A DNA stretch of 16,824 nt from Clostridiaceae bacterium. Lineage in GTDB: Bacteria > Bacillota > Clostridia > Oscillospirales > Acutalibacteraceae. Positions within the stretch are counted from its first letter, which is position 1. Each line of letters starts with the position of its first letter. Location of the stretch: the NCBI GenBank assembly GCA_016281115.1, contig JAEEHZ010000198.1:1-16824 (forward strand), read 5' to 3'. Positions 6,556-16,700 of the stretch are shown piece after piece. The translations under genes were made by a program, and so were the position numbers. Under the pieces are notes generated by a model that saw nothing but the letters and a program-made list of their open reading frames with translations, searched no databases and was not told the DNA's origin.

Positions 6556-7247
6556 ACTGCACACTCCTTTCCTGCGGAGGCTTCCCGGCATTTTCCTCCG
6601 AGAGGGCAGTTATCGCACATATTCTTTTCCGAATTTTTTGCGGTTTTGCCGTTATTTATTCTGTTTGCCAAGGCAATAAGCATACCGAATACGAAAAAGC
6701 CGCCCGGCGGAAGCAAAAATATTATTATGGGGTCAATAATATTACTCAGAATCGGTATTCCAAACCAGGTGCCTGCACCCAGTATTTCCCTTATGCTGCC
6801 CATAATTAGCAAAGTAGCTGTAAAGCCTATTCCCATACCAAGCCCATCGGCAATGGAAGCCAACACTTTATTTTTGCCAGCGAACATTTCTGCCCTTCCG
6901 AGAATAATACAGTTGACAACTATAAGCGGAAGATAAATACCCAAAGCTTCGTCAATTTCGGGTGCAAAAGCCTTTATGAGCATTTGTACTACGGTCACAA
7001 ATGCGGCGATTATTGAAATATATGCAGGTATACGCACCTTATCGGGAATTACTTTTCTCAGCATTGATATAACTGCATTAGAGCAGACAAGAACGCCTGT
7101 TGCGGCTATTCCCATACCTATTGCATTAGAGGCGGCTGTTGTTACCGCCAAAGTGGGGCAGGTGCCCAATACAAGGCAAAGAACAGGGTTTTCTTTTATT
7201 ATGCCTTTTGTTATTTCTTTGATAAAGCTTTTTTCTGCCAAGTTCAT
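6552..7247 (-). CDS. rnfE: Rnf complex membrane subunit RnfE with Cys-rich C-terminal tail
   Basis: This 231-residue homologue of RnfA has about six membrane helices. C30 (GTCPTLAVT) and C113 (LGIYLPLIVVNC) are the expected ligands for the [2Fe-2S] cluster shared with RnfA. Beyond the last helix (ending near residue 196) is a hydrophilic tail of about 35 residues carrying C211, C214, C220 and C229 (C-x2-C-x5-C-x8-C), which the core fold does not need and which could bind metal. The annotated ATG at 7247 is only 2 bases from GGAGG (7250-7254). The in-frame TTG at 7241 would have an 8-base spacing and is a plausible alternative start, shortening the protein by two residues. It starts 8 bases after the rnfG stop and ends in a 4-base overlap with rnfA. 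Confidence 0.95.
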   Translation of the reverse strand: MNLAEKSFIKEITKGIIKENPVLCLVLGTCPTLAVTTAASNAIGMGIAATGVLVCSNAVISMLRKVIPDKVRIPAYISIIAAFVTVVQMLIKAFAPEIDEALGIYLPLIVVNCIILGRAEMFAGKNKVLASIADGLGMGIGFTATLLIMGSIREILGAGTWFGIPILSNIIDPIIIFLLPPGGFFVFGMLIALANRINNGKTAKNSEKNMCDNCPLGGKCREASAGKECAV

Positions 7248-7255
7248 TGCCTCCT

Positions 7256-7813
7256 TTAACGTATTTTTGCATATTCTTCAAGAGCTTCGTTTACAGCAGA
7301 TGTAACAGCCTTTGAAGATATTGTTGCGCCTGTGATCGCGTCTATTTCGCCGTTTTGGTAATTTGCGTTTCCTTTTGTTACGCTATATCCGTTGCTTTTA
7401 GGTGCAGACTCCTTAAATTGCCCCTTAAAGCTTTCGTTTGTGCAGTTAGCGCCCAAACCCGGAGTCTCACCGTGAGACATGATCTCAACTCCCGCAACAG
7501 CGCCGTCTGCGGTAATGCCCGTTAAAACCTCTATGTCGCCGCCGTAGCCCTTTGCCGATGTTTCAAAAATATAGCCTATAATTTCGGAATTCTTAACGGC
7601 GGTATAATAGCCATCTTGCTTTTCAAATCCAGAAGCCTCGGGAAACACGCTGTAACGAAGAGCATCAGCTTTTTCAGCGTTGTTCTTCGCTATAGGTTCC
7701 TTTGTTACGGCGTTTGTCAAAGCAAGCAATGCAGTTGTAACACAGCATATTATAAGCAGGGTAACAACGGGAACAAAAATATTTTTAAAAGAAAATTTAT
7801 TATTTTCATCCAT
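7256..7813 (-). CDS. rnfG: Rnf complex subunit RnfG, covalent flavoprotein
   Basis: From ATG 7813 the product is 185 residues, beginning MDENNKFSFKNIF. The frame is open to 7840, but that would add nine residues within rnfD and place the Shine-Dalgarno AAGGAG inside the coding region. One membrane helix (about 11-33) anchors a domain lying on the outer side of the membrane. The FMN-binding region has GETPGLGAN (115-123) and ends in AITGATISS, where T164 of the [S/T]GAT motif is the expected attachment point for FMN through a phosphoester bond. The family relays electrons between RnfD and the inner membrane clusters. The start overlaps the rnfD stop by 8 bases, which implies translational coupling. 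Confidence 0.95.
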   Translation of the reverse strand: MDENNKFSFKNIFVPVVTLLIICCVTTALLALTNAVTKEPIAKNNAEKADALRYSVFPEASGFEKQDGYYTAVKNSEIIGYIFETSAKGYGGDIEVLTGITADGAVAGVEIMSHGETPGLGANCTNESFKGQFKESAPKSNGYSVTKGNANYQNGEIDAITGATISSKAVTSAVNEALEEYAKIR

Positions 7814-8744
7814 TATTTGATGTTCTCCTTTTTGAGCCAAACGGTTTAGTCATAGTCAGAGTTTCAATATGGGGTACAAGTATGTTCATTATTATTATCG
7901 CAAATGAAACGCCCTCGGGTAAAGCACCGAATGTACGTATTACAAAAGTTAAAATACCGCATCCCGATGCGAAAACTATTTTTCCTTTGAAATTGATCGG
8001 CGAAGTGGTATAATCCGTTGCCATAAAGAAAGCTCCCAGCAAAATACCGCCGCTTAACAGCTGATAAATTACATTATTACCTGACATTAAAGTCAATATA
8101 GCAAATGTTCCCAAATATACGCACGGAATAACGGGAGAAATAACTTTTTTGAGTATTAAATATATTCCGCCGAGAATTATCGCAACAGCGCAGGTCTCAC
8201 CCAAGCATCCGCCGTGCACGCCCAAAAGCAGCTTTAAATAGCTCATATTGCTGTTATCGGCAAGTGGAGTAGCAGACGACACAGCGTCCGCATTACCATT
8301 CAAATACGCAAAGGGCGCAGTCCAATTTGTCATTTTAGATGGGAACGAGGTAAGCAATACAATTCTTGCGATAAGGGCAGGGTTAACAAAGTTTTGTCCG
8401 ATACCACCGAACATCTGCTTTACAACAACTATAGCAACAATACTTCCGAACAGGATAATTAAAGGATTTAACGTAACGGGAACGTTCATTGCAAGCAGTA
8501 AACCCGTAACAACTGCGCTCAGATCACCTACGGTGCTTTCGCGTTTCATTATTTTTCTGCTTATGTATTCGCACAACACACATCCTGCACAGCTTGTAGC
8601 ATAAAGCACAAGAGCTTTAAGGCCAAACAGAATTACCGACACAACAACACAGGGCATAAGGGCAATTATTACATCAAGCATAATATGCCGAGTGTTAACG
8701 CAGTTTTTAACGTGGGGCGAGGGCGATAAAAATAATTTATTCAT
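7806..8744 (-). CDS. rnfD: Rnf complex membrane subunit RnfD, covalent flavoprotein
   Basis: The 312-residue integral membrane protein belongs to the NqrB/RnfD family, with about nine or ten helices. The beginning (SPSPHVKN ... IMLDVIIALMPC) and FVNPALIARIVLLTSFP are typical. T159 in VSSATPLADN is the expected covalent FMN-threonine; the motif reads SSAT where many homologues have SGAT, a common variant. It forms part of the electron and ion path with RnfG, RnfA and RnfE. The ATG at 8744 has no clear Shine-Dalgarno. It lies 68 bases after rnfC, the only large gap in the operon, in which ATTCAG/CTGAAT (8754-8759 and 8783-8788) could form a weak stem in the mRNA just before the start. It overlaps rnfG by 8 bases. 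Confidence 0.95.
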   Translation of the reverse strand: MNKLFLSPSPHVKNCVNTRHIMLDVIIALMPCVVVSVILFGLKALVLYATSCAGCVLCEYISRKIMKRESTVGDLSAVVTGLLLAMNVPVTLNPLIILFGSIVAIVVVKQMFGGIGQNFVNPALIARIVLLTSFPSKMTNWTAPFAYLNGNADAVSSATPLADNSNMSYLKLLLGVHGGCLGETCAVAIILGGIYLILKKVISPVIPCVYLGTFAILTLMSGNNVIYQLLSGGILLGAFFMATDYTTSPINFKGKIVFASGCGILTFVIRTFGALPEGVSFAIIIMNILVPHIETLTMTKPFGSKRRTSNNG

Positions 8745-8812
8745 AATATTATCATTCAGCCCGTTACAAGCCGAATACCTTTCTGAATATTACAGTTTGT
8801 ATAATTTTATTA

Positions 8813-10165
8813 TTATTTTACGCTTCGTAATTTAGCTTTTGCGTTTCGCATCATTTGCACAAGATGTTTTCCCGCAGGGCAGCTATATGCGCAGCAGCCG
8901 CATTCCATACAGTTCATAACGCCGAGCTTTTTAAGCTCATCTAAATTATTAAGCTTAAGTTGCTGTTCAATAAGCGGAGGAGTAAGTAGCATTGGACAGC
9001 TTTGAGCGCAGCGTCCGCAGCGTATACAGGCCGTTTCGCGCATTAAGCTTGATTCTGTTTCATCAAATGCCAATATTGCGTTTGTGTTTTTCTTTATGAA
9101 CTCGCTGTCATCTGCAATTGCAACGCCCATCATAGGTCCGCCGAGTATCAGCTTTTTAGGCTCGCTTTTATATCCGCCGCAAAACTCAATAATATCTTTT
9201 ACCGAGGTACCTATCGGCGCTATTATGTTTTTGGGTTCTTTAACGGCGCTTCCGTCAACCGTTACCCTTTTGCTTATAAGCGGCATACCGCTTTTTATGT
9301 ATCTTGATATAAAAGACACGCTTGTAATGTTCATAACAAGGCATCCGACATCTGAGGGAAGTCCGCCTTCGGGAACAACACGGTTTGTACAGGCTTTGAT
9401 AAGAACTTTTTCAGCACCGTAAGGATAGCTTGCTTTAAGTACCAGAATACGCACCAGATCATCCGGGTCATATGTGGGGTTATCGGCAATTCTCTTTAAA
9501 ACCTCAATGGCGTCGGGTTTGTTGTTTTCTATGGCTATTATTACGCGTTTGATACCTATAATATCTTTAAACGCGTATATTCCGCTGAAAACATCCCAAG
9601 AGTTTTCCAAAGCTTCACGGTGGTCTGCCGTTATATACGGCTCGCACTCAGCAAAGTTGATTATAAGTGTGTCAACATCTTTGCCTTCGGGAACATTTAA
9701 TTTTATATGAGCAGGAAATCCCGCGCCGCCGAGTCCTACTAAACCGCTTTGACGAACCGTGTCAGTAAGCTCGCTCAGGTTTTGGGGATTATCGGCTTTC
9801 AGATTAGGGTACGGGGTCATAAGTCCGTCAGATTTTATTACAACAGCGTCGCTGATTCTCCCTAAAGGGTCTCGCTGCTTAATTATCTTTTCAACTGTAC
9901 CCGACACACTTGCGTGAATCGGCACGCTCATATATTTATCGCTGTCGCCGATGATTTGCCCCAGATAAACCGTATCACCGGGCTTTACACAGGGAATACA
10001 GTCTGCGCCTATATTTTGGTTCATAGATATTGTAACGTATTCGGGCGGCGGCATAATTACCGATTCAACACCTGCCGTTGTTTTATTATGGCGGGGATGA
10101 ACTCCGCCGTGAGTTCTGTAAGGTTTTTTCGGAAAAGGAATATTTATGTTGTTTTTCGCAGACAT
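8813..10165 (-). CDS. rnfC: Rnf complex subunit RnfC, NADH-binding flavo/iron-sulfur protein
   Basis: The 450-residue cytoplasmic subunit is of the length usual for non-proteobacterial RnfC, without the long repeat tail seen in E. coli RsxC. It begins with the RnfC motif THGGVHP (18-24). The NADH/FMN-binding domain shows GLVGLGGAGFPAHIK (141-155), NFAECEPYITAD (170-181), YPYGAEK (248-253) and PEGGLPSDVGC (265-275), as in the NuoF-like fold. Two C-terminal ferredoxin-type clusters are C380-C383-C386-C390 and C419-C422-C425-C429. The family exchanges electrons with NAD+/NADH at the cytoplasmic face. The ATG at 10165 is preceded by GGAGG with 8-base spacing. It is the first gene of the operon, read from the promoter at 10228-10256. 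Confidence 0.96.
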   Translation of the reverse strand: MSAKNNINIPFPKKPYRTHGGVHPRHNKTTAGVESVIMPPPEYVTISMNQNIGADCIPCVKPGDTVYLGQIIGDSDKYMSVPIHASVSGTVEKIIKQRDPLGRISDAVVIKSDGLMTPYPNLKADNPQNLSELTDTVRQSGLVGLGGAGFPAHIKLNVPEGKDVDTLIINFAECEPYITADHREALENSWDVFSGIYAFKDIIGIKRVIIAIENNKPDAIEVLKRIADNPTYDPDDLVRILVLKASYPYGAEKVLIKACTNRVVPEGGLPSDVGCLVMNITSVSFISRYIKSGMPLISKRVTVDGSAVKEPKNIIAPIGTSVKDIIEFCGGYKSEPKKLILGGPMMGVAIADDSEFIKKNTNAILAFDETESSLMRETACIRCGRCAQSCPMLLTPPLIEQQLKLNNLDELKKLGVMNCMECGCCAYSCPAGKHLVQMMRNAKAKLRSVK

Positions 10166-10227
10166 ACAACTTGCCTCCGTGATAATATATATCTCTACAT
10201 CAAATTACATATTTCGATATTTAATTC

Positions 10228-10256
10228 ATTGTATCAAATTTCAAGCGCAAATACAA
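10228..10256 (-). promoter_or_regulatory. Sigma-A-type promoter of the rnf operon
   Basis: On the minus strand: TTGTAT (10251-10256), 17-base spacer, TACAAT (10228-10233). Transcription would start near 10221, about 55 bases ahead of the rnfC ATG. No other comparably spaced promoter was seen upstream of rnfC. Confidence 0.65.
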
Positions 10257-10346
10257 GTGCTTTTTAAGCAAATATCAGCAATATGGGTCATGTGTACCGA
10301 ATTAGGGAAAAACCTTTGCGCCCGAGCTTTTTAATATATGAATATA

Positions 10347-10375
10347 TTGTATTTTTCGTGATTATGAGTTATAAT
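10347..10375 (+). promoter_or_regulatory. Sigma-A-type promoter of addBA
   Basis: TTGTAT (10347-10352), 17-base spacer, perfect TATAAT (10370-10375), with transcription expected near 10382 and a leader of about 56 bases. An AT-only dyad AATATAT/ATATATT (10333-10339, 10342-10348) abuts the -35 box. An inverted repeat TTTCACTG/CAGTGAAA (10375-10382, 10408-10415) spans the expected transcription start. A second TATAAT at 10429-10434 is too near the ATG (10438) for a normal leader. Confidence 0.62.
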
Positions 10376-10437
10376 TTCACTGCGTTTTTACTTTCTTCAC
10401 GCAAATACAGTGAAAGGCATCTGCTTGGTATAATTAT

Positions 10438-13400
10438 ATGTTGAATTTAGTTTTAGGAAGCTGCGGAAGCGGCAAAACAACTTACATTTTAAACAGTATA
10501 AGATCGCTTTGCGAAAGCGGTAAAACAAAGCCGATATATTTTATTGTGCCTGAACAAAGCTCTTATAACACTGAACGGTCGTTGCTTGAGTTGCTCGGAG
10601 AAAAAAACGCACATAAGGCTGAGGTATTAAGCTTTACGCGTGTAGTGGAGCTTGTCGGCAGAAAAGCAGGCGGTATAGCGGGAAAGCGCATATCGGAATC
10701 CGAAAAGCATATAATTATGGCGCAAACTCTTTATGAGTGCAGGGACAGGCTGTCAACATATAATTCCAAAGCTCTGAAACCGCAAATGGCGACGATGATG
10801 CTTGATACTGTAAACAGGTTAAAGCTTTGCGGTATTACAAGTACGCAGTTATACGAGGCAAGTGAAAGTGGCACGGATTTATTATCATCAAAGCTTCACG
10901 ACACGGCATTGATATATGACGAGTATTGCACAAAGCTCAACAAAAACTATGTCGACCCTTCGGATGACCTTGAAAAGCTGTGTAATAAGCTTTCAAAGTT
11001 TAATTTCTTTAAAAACAGCACCGTTTTTATAGACGGATTTTCTGGCTTTACAAAAAATGAATACCGTCTGATCGGTATACTGATGCAACAGGCAGAAAGT
11101 GTCAATATTTCACTTTGCTACTCACCCAAAGAGCATAAAAGCGATAAGTATAAGACAACTTATGACACATATTTAACCGTTAAAAGGATCGCCGCAAAGA
11201 ACGGTATACCAGTTAATAATGAGACAGTTTTGCAACCCGGCGCAAGATATAAAAATCCCGAGTTGGCGTTTTTTGAACAAAATCTGTTCTCACAAACGCC
11301 CCAAAAATACGACAAATCGCCCGATAATATCAGAATTATCAAAAACAGAAATATTTACAGCGAAGCAAAATTTGTATGCGCAGAGATAAAGCGTCTTGTT
11401 TCCCGCGAGAATTGCAGATATAAAGATATAGTTTTGATATCAAGAGATATCGACAGCTACAAAGCAATTCTCGATGCAGAACTTGAAAAGAACAATATAC
11501 CTTGCTTTGCCGATTATTCTCAGCATATAGACACACAGCCTCTTATGCTTCTTGTTCTCTCGCTTTTAGAGACTGCGTGCAGACCATCGGATATAGACTC
11601 ATTTATGAGGATATATAAAACAGGTCTTACAAATGTGTCTAACGAAGATATATCCGAATTTGAGAATTATATAATTATGTGGAATATAAAAGGGGATAGG
11701 CTATATAGAGAGTTTACGGAAAACCCTTACGGATTCGGAATACCCCAAAATGAAGAAAGCACGGCTTTGCTTAATAAGATCAATAATATTAGAGAGCGGA
11801 TGACAGAACCCGTGATGCTGTTCAAAAAAAGCTCAAAGAATGCTACCGCGTATTCAGTGTCTAAGGGAATACTGACTTTTCTGGAAAATGCGGGAACAGT
11901 AGATATTCTTTCATCTATCATAAAAGATTTGGAAGAACACGGAAATTATTACCGTGCAACTCTTCTAAAAAGGCTTTGGGATATGCTTATGAAGCTAATA
12001 AACAGCATTGTTTCCGTTTGCGGCGATGAAACAATATCCCTAAATCGTTACAGCGAGCTGTTTCACTTGATAGTCAACACAGAAAATTTAGAGAGTATAC
12101 CAAAGGCATTTGACACGGTAACATTCGGAAGCAGTGACCGCATACGCCCTTATGACCCAAAGGTAGTTTTCCTGCTCGGCGTTAACGACGGGGAATTTCC
12201 CATGCCGCCTCAGCACACGGGAATATTTTCACGGTTTGAATGCTTAAAGCTCAAACAGTTTGATATAGAGCTATACGACGACAGCGATAAAATCATGGGT
12301 TTAGAGACATTTTTCGCTTATTCTGCAGCTTCTGCGCCAAGCGAAAGAATATATTTAAGCTATCACGAGTCTAACCTTACGGGTGAGATTAAAAAGCCTT
12401 CTGTAATAATAACTCAAACGAAAAGCATTTTTCCGAATATAAATGAATTTGACAGTGACCTTAAAGAAAACCCGTCAGAATTTATTTGGTCGAAGCAATC
12501 TGCATTTGAGTATATGTCTTTGTGCGATGAAAACAGCACATTATACTCAACGCTGAGGGAATATTTTGTAAGCGACGAAAGGTACGGCCCCATACTTGCT
12601 GCAATAGACAAAATGAAAACAAGCGACGAAAAATTCACGATATCAAGATCAGCTTCCGAAAAGTTGTTCGGAAAAGATCTGTACTTATCACCTTCACAAA
12701 TCGAAAGATATCATAATTGTCCGTTTTCGTATTTCTGCGCTTACGGTCTGAAAGCCAAAGAGAGAAAAAGAGCCGAGCTTGACGGTATCCAATACGGCTC
12801 GCTTGTACACCGTATTTTAGAAAAATATTTGTCTTTGAGTGGCACTTCATTGACAAATACTTCGCCGGCGTTCATAAGGCAAAATGTTATAAAGCTTATT
12901 AACGAATATGTTGACGAATTTATGGGCGGTTATGAGGACAAAGGCTCGCGTTTTAAATACTTATGTTATAACCTCTGTGAGAGCGTGATAAGGCTCATAT
13001 TACAGCTTACATCGGAGTTTTCCCAAAGCGAATTCCGTCCCGATGCGTTTGAAATGGAAATTTCGTCAAAATCTGAGGTAAAGCCGTATAAAATAATCGC
13101 AAGTGATGGGAGCAGCATAAACATAATCGGAAAGATCGACAGAGTTGATACATTTAAAAACGACGGAAAAACTTATGTAAGAGTAGTCGATTACAAGACA
13201 AATTCAAAGAAATTTATTTTAGCCGACATAATACACGGGCTTAATATGCAAATGCTGTTATACTTGGAGGCATTAAGCTCAGGTTCGGACAAACGGTATA
13301 AAGAACCGACTCCTGCAGGCATATTATACATGCCTTCTGCCACTTCACTGTTGAATGTTTCGCCTGATACAGATATGTCTGAGGCGGAAGAAATCGTTTC

Positions 13401-13788
13401 GTCTGAGCTCACTATGAACGGCTTGCTTATCAATGACTATGAAGTTTTAAAGGCTATGGAGAGAGATCTGAAGGGAAGGTTTATTCCCGTTGTGCTTGAG
13501 AGCTTCAGCGAAGATGAAGGCGCAGTATATAAAAAATCTTCAAATAATAATCTCGTGTCAATAAACCAAATGGGAAAAATATTTAACTCGATAGATACTA
13601 CCGTACGCCTTATGGGAGAAAGCATAAAAGAGGGCAAGCTGTACCGTCTGCCCGTTAAGGGCGCACATGACGCCTGCGAGTATTGCCCATATATTTCCGT
13701 GTGTTCTTTCAAAAAGGGAGATCGCGTCAAAAAGATATCTTCCAAAGCCGGTATTCCTTTAGAATTTTGTGAGGGGGGAGAACAATGA
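10438..13788 (+). CDS. addB: AddB subunit of the AddAB helicase-nuclease
   Basis: The 1116-residue protein matches AddB in length and layout. It begins with a Walker A motif GSCGSGKTT (7-15), continues with the UvrD-like body (FIDGFSGFTKNEY at 197-209, VVFLLGVNDGEFP at 576-588), and ends in a RecB-type nuclease domain. That domain shows H791 (SLVHRILE), GKIDRVD with D901/D904, VVDYKT with D918 and K920, and Q938-x3-Y942. C761, C1080, C1083 and C1089 (C ... C-x2-C-x5-C) match the spacing of the AddB [4Fe-4S] cluster that staples the nuclease domain. With AddA it unwinds and resects double-strand ends up to Chi for RecA loading. The ATG at 10438 fits the family beginning, but no Shine-Dalgarno stands within 15 bases; AAAGG at 10413-10417 is about 20 bases away. 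It overlaps addA by 4 bases. Confidence 0.96.
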   Translation: MLNLVLGSCGSGKTTYILNSIRSLCESGKTKPIYFIVPEQSSYNTERSLLELLGEKNAHKAEVLSFTRVVELVGRKAGGIAGKRISESEKHIIMAQTLYECRDRLSTYNSKALKPQMATMMLDTVNRLKLCGITSTQLYEASESGTDLLSSKLHDTALIYDEYCTKLNKNYVDPSDDLEKLCNKLSKFNFFKNSTVFIDGFSGFTKNEYRLIGILMQQAESVNISLCYSPKEHKSDKYKTTYDTYLTVKRIAAKNGIPVNNETVLQPGARYKNPELAFFEQNLFSQTPQKYDKSPDNIRIIKNRNIYSEAKFVCAEIKRLVSRENCRYKDIVLISRDIDSYKAILDAELEKNNIPCFADYSQHIDTQPLMLLVLSLLETACRPSDIDSFMRIYKTGLTNVSNEDISEFENYIIMWNIKGDRLYREFTENPYGFGIPQNEESTALLNKINNIRERMTEPVMLFKKSSKNATAYSVSKGILTFLENAGTVDILSSIIKDLEEHGNYYRATLLKRLWDMLMKLINSIVSVCGDETISLNRYSELFHLIVNTENLESIPKAFDTVTFGSSDRIRPYDPKVVFLLGVNDGEFPMPPQHTGIFSRFECLKLKQFDIELYDDSDKIMGLETFFAYSAASAPSERIYLSYHESNLTGEIKKPSVIITQTKSIFPNINEFDSDLKENPSEFIWSKQSAFEYMSLCDENSTLYSTLREYFVSDERYGPILAAIDKMKTSDEKFTISRSASEKLFGKDLYLSPSQIERYHNCPFSYFCAYGLKAKERKRAELDGIQYGSLVHRILEKYLSLSGTSLTNTSPAFIRQNVIKLINEYVDEFMGGYEDKGSRFKYLCYNLCESVIRLILQLTSEFSQSEFRPDAFEMEISSKSEVKPYKIIASDGSSINIIGKIDRVDTFKNDGKTYVRVVDYKTNSKKFILADIIHGLNMQMLLYLEALSSGSDKRYKEPTPAGILYMPSATSLLNVSPDTDMSEAEEIVSSELTMNGLLINDYEVLKAMERDLKGRFIPVVLESFSEDEGAVYKKSSNNNLVSINQMGKIFNSIDTTVRLMGESIKEGKLYRLPVKGAHDACEYCPYISVCSFKKGDRVKKISSKAGIPLEFCEGGEQ

Positions 13789-16700
13789 GCAGCTTTAACT
13801 GGACTACCGAACAACAAGACGCCATATATGCAAAAGGCGGCTCATTGCTTGTGTCCGCAGGCGCAGGCTCGGGAAAGACCGCCGTATTGGTACAGCGTGT
13901 GATTGAACATATAACAAATGAGAAAAACCCCTGCTCTGTTGATAATCTTCTTGTTGTTACATATACAAAGGCAGCCGCACGCGAAATGAGAGACAGAGTA
14001 CGTGAAAGACTGGAAGAATTGGTTGTTTACGACGGCATTCACTCAGATTATTACAAAGATCAGCTGTCAAGGCTTTCCGGCGCTTATATAAGCACAGTTC
14101 ACAGCTATTGTCTGGAGCTTATAAAAGAGAATTTTCAGTTGCTCGATATTGAGCCGGGCTTCAGGATAGCCGACGAAAACGAGCTGGAGATACTAAAATC
14201 TGAAGCGCTTACATACGCTTTAGACGTTATGTATGACGAATGCACAGACGACTTTAAGGCTTTGGCAAACTGCTTTTTGAATTCTAAAAATGACTTGGGG
14301 CTTCAGCGTGCGATACTGAAATTGTATACATTTTTGAACTCTCATCCTTTTCCCGAGGATTGGAAAAACGAGCAGTTAAGCACATATTCGGAAAAGAATT
14401 TCTTTACGAAAAAACAATATGTGTTTATGCGCGAGAACGCCCGTGAAACACTTGATTTTTGCATTGAGCTGAATAATATCATAACGTCAGAGCTGAGATC
14501 AGACCCCGAGACTGATTTTACCCGTGATTTTCCAAACGGCAGAGATGAGAAAAAAATAAAGGCTCTTAAAAAATCGCCTCCGCTTGAAATAGCGCTGTAT
14601 AATAACGAAATTTTGAGAATAATCAGAAGCGCCGCAGAAAAAGACCACAACACATTTGTATCATCTCTGAAAAAGTTTGAGAAATTGTCTTTATACGGCA
14701 ACGGTCTTACCTACAATCAGACTTATATAAAATTCAAAAAATACCGAGATTTTATAAATGACAACATTAAAAATTTAACCGATATTTTCGACAGGGACGC
14801 AAACGACTGCATAGATGATCTAAGCAGGGGATTTCCCGTTGTAAAAGAATTGTTCAGAGCAGTTGAATTATTCGAGAATAAATACAGCGAACTTAAAAAA
14901 GAGAAAAATATAGCTGATTTCAACGATCTGGAGCATTATGCGCTGAGGCTTCTTGCAGAAAAAGATTCTCTGGGAAATATCAGCTTTACAGACATAGCAA
15001 AAAGGACATCCGAGCATTTCTATGAGGTGATGGTGGACGAATATCAGGACGCAAACGAAGTGCAGAACATGATATTCCGCGCTGTGTCGGACAACGATCA
15101 AAAATTGTTTACCGTAGGTGATGTAAAACAGAGCATATACCGTTTCAGGCAGGCAATGCCCGAGTTGTTTATGAAGAAAAGCGACAGCTATACATTGTAT
15201 GACAGAGAAAACCCGGTGTTTCCCGCAAAGATACCGTTAAACCGTAATTTCAGAAGCAACAAAAAAATACTTAACGCCGTAAATTTTGTATTTTCTCAGC
15301 TAATGAGCAAAAAAGCAGGGGAAATCGACTACGATAAATCTGAATATCTTTTGACAGATAAAGAAGACACCGAAAAATCTCCGTCTGCAAATTATATAAT
15401 GATAGATACTTCAGAAGCAGAGGAAAACAACGATGTTATAGAAGCCCGTAAGGCGGCTGAGATAATACGAGAAGAAATTGCAAATGGTTTTATTATATCT
15501 AAAAACGGCGATAAAGTCAGACCCTCATACAGCGACTTTTGCATTCTGCTGAGAAAAACTTCAAAACAGGCCGCAACATATGTAACAGAGCTTTCAAATG
15601 CGGGTATACCGGCTGTTTCTGCCGTAAAGGATTCATTTTTCAATTGCAGAGAGGTAAATATAATTATGTCAATGCTTAGGGTGATTGACAACCCCAAGCA
15701 GGATATCCCTCTTGCAGCCGTTATGATGAGCCCATTATACGGGTTCACGGCAGACGATATGGCAATTTGCAGAAGCAGCTTGAAAAAAGGCGCTGTTTAT
15801 GACGCGGTTTGTCTTATGGCGGAAAATGAAACAAAATTCCGTGAATTTCTCAACGATATAAGGCATTACAGAAATATGTCGGCGGCAATGCATACAGACG
15901 AGTTGATAAACTTGATATATGCCGAAAAATCGGTTTATGCAATAATAGGTGCTATGCCCGGCGGCGAAAACGGGATCAATAATTTGAATTATTTGCGTGA
16001 ATACGCATCTGAGTATGAAAAAAACGGCTTTAAAGGATTAAACGGATTTATAAGGTTTATGGATAAGCTCAGCGAAAGCGACAGAGAGCTTACATCTGCA
16101 ACACAAGTCAAGGGGTCTGTTACAAACGCCGTAAGCGTAATGAGTATCCATATGTCAAAGGGGTTAGAGTTTCCCATATGTATTTTGGGACAGCTTGCAA
16201 GTACGTTTAAGTCTGATTCAAGCGAAAACATGCTCATCAACAACGAAATGGGTATAGGATTCAAGCAAAGCAAAACATTAAGAGAATGCAGATATTCAAC
16301 GTTTATGCACAAAACCCTGTCGTCGTTTATCAAGAAGAGTGAGCTTTCGGAAGAACTCAGAATCTTATATGTTGCAATGACAAGAGCGCGTGACAGGATG
16401 TATTTTCTGCACACATGTAAAAACCCCGCGGATAAGCTGTATTCGGCATATTCCGCCGTAAGCGGTTTTGAAAAAATACCTTATTCGCTTGTTTTAAGCA
16501 CCAACAACTACGCAGATTGGCTTTTGATGTGTATGGCAAAAACATATGAAGGTGCAAAGCTTATAAAAGAGCTTTGCGGCGCCGATATTAACTGTGTACA
16601 GCAAAATAGGGGTGATTGGAATATATCTGTCACAAAATACAACGGTGAATCGCCCGAAAACGTCCAAAAGGCATTTGAAGTGCTAAACAAAGCTCCTGAT

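Noticed and set aside
6556..6591. 12-residue upstream extension of RnfA
   Set aside because: The added residues lie within the rnfE Cys tail region, do not match the family, and ATG 6555 has AAAGGAG upstream and the usual ATGA overlap.
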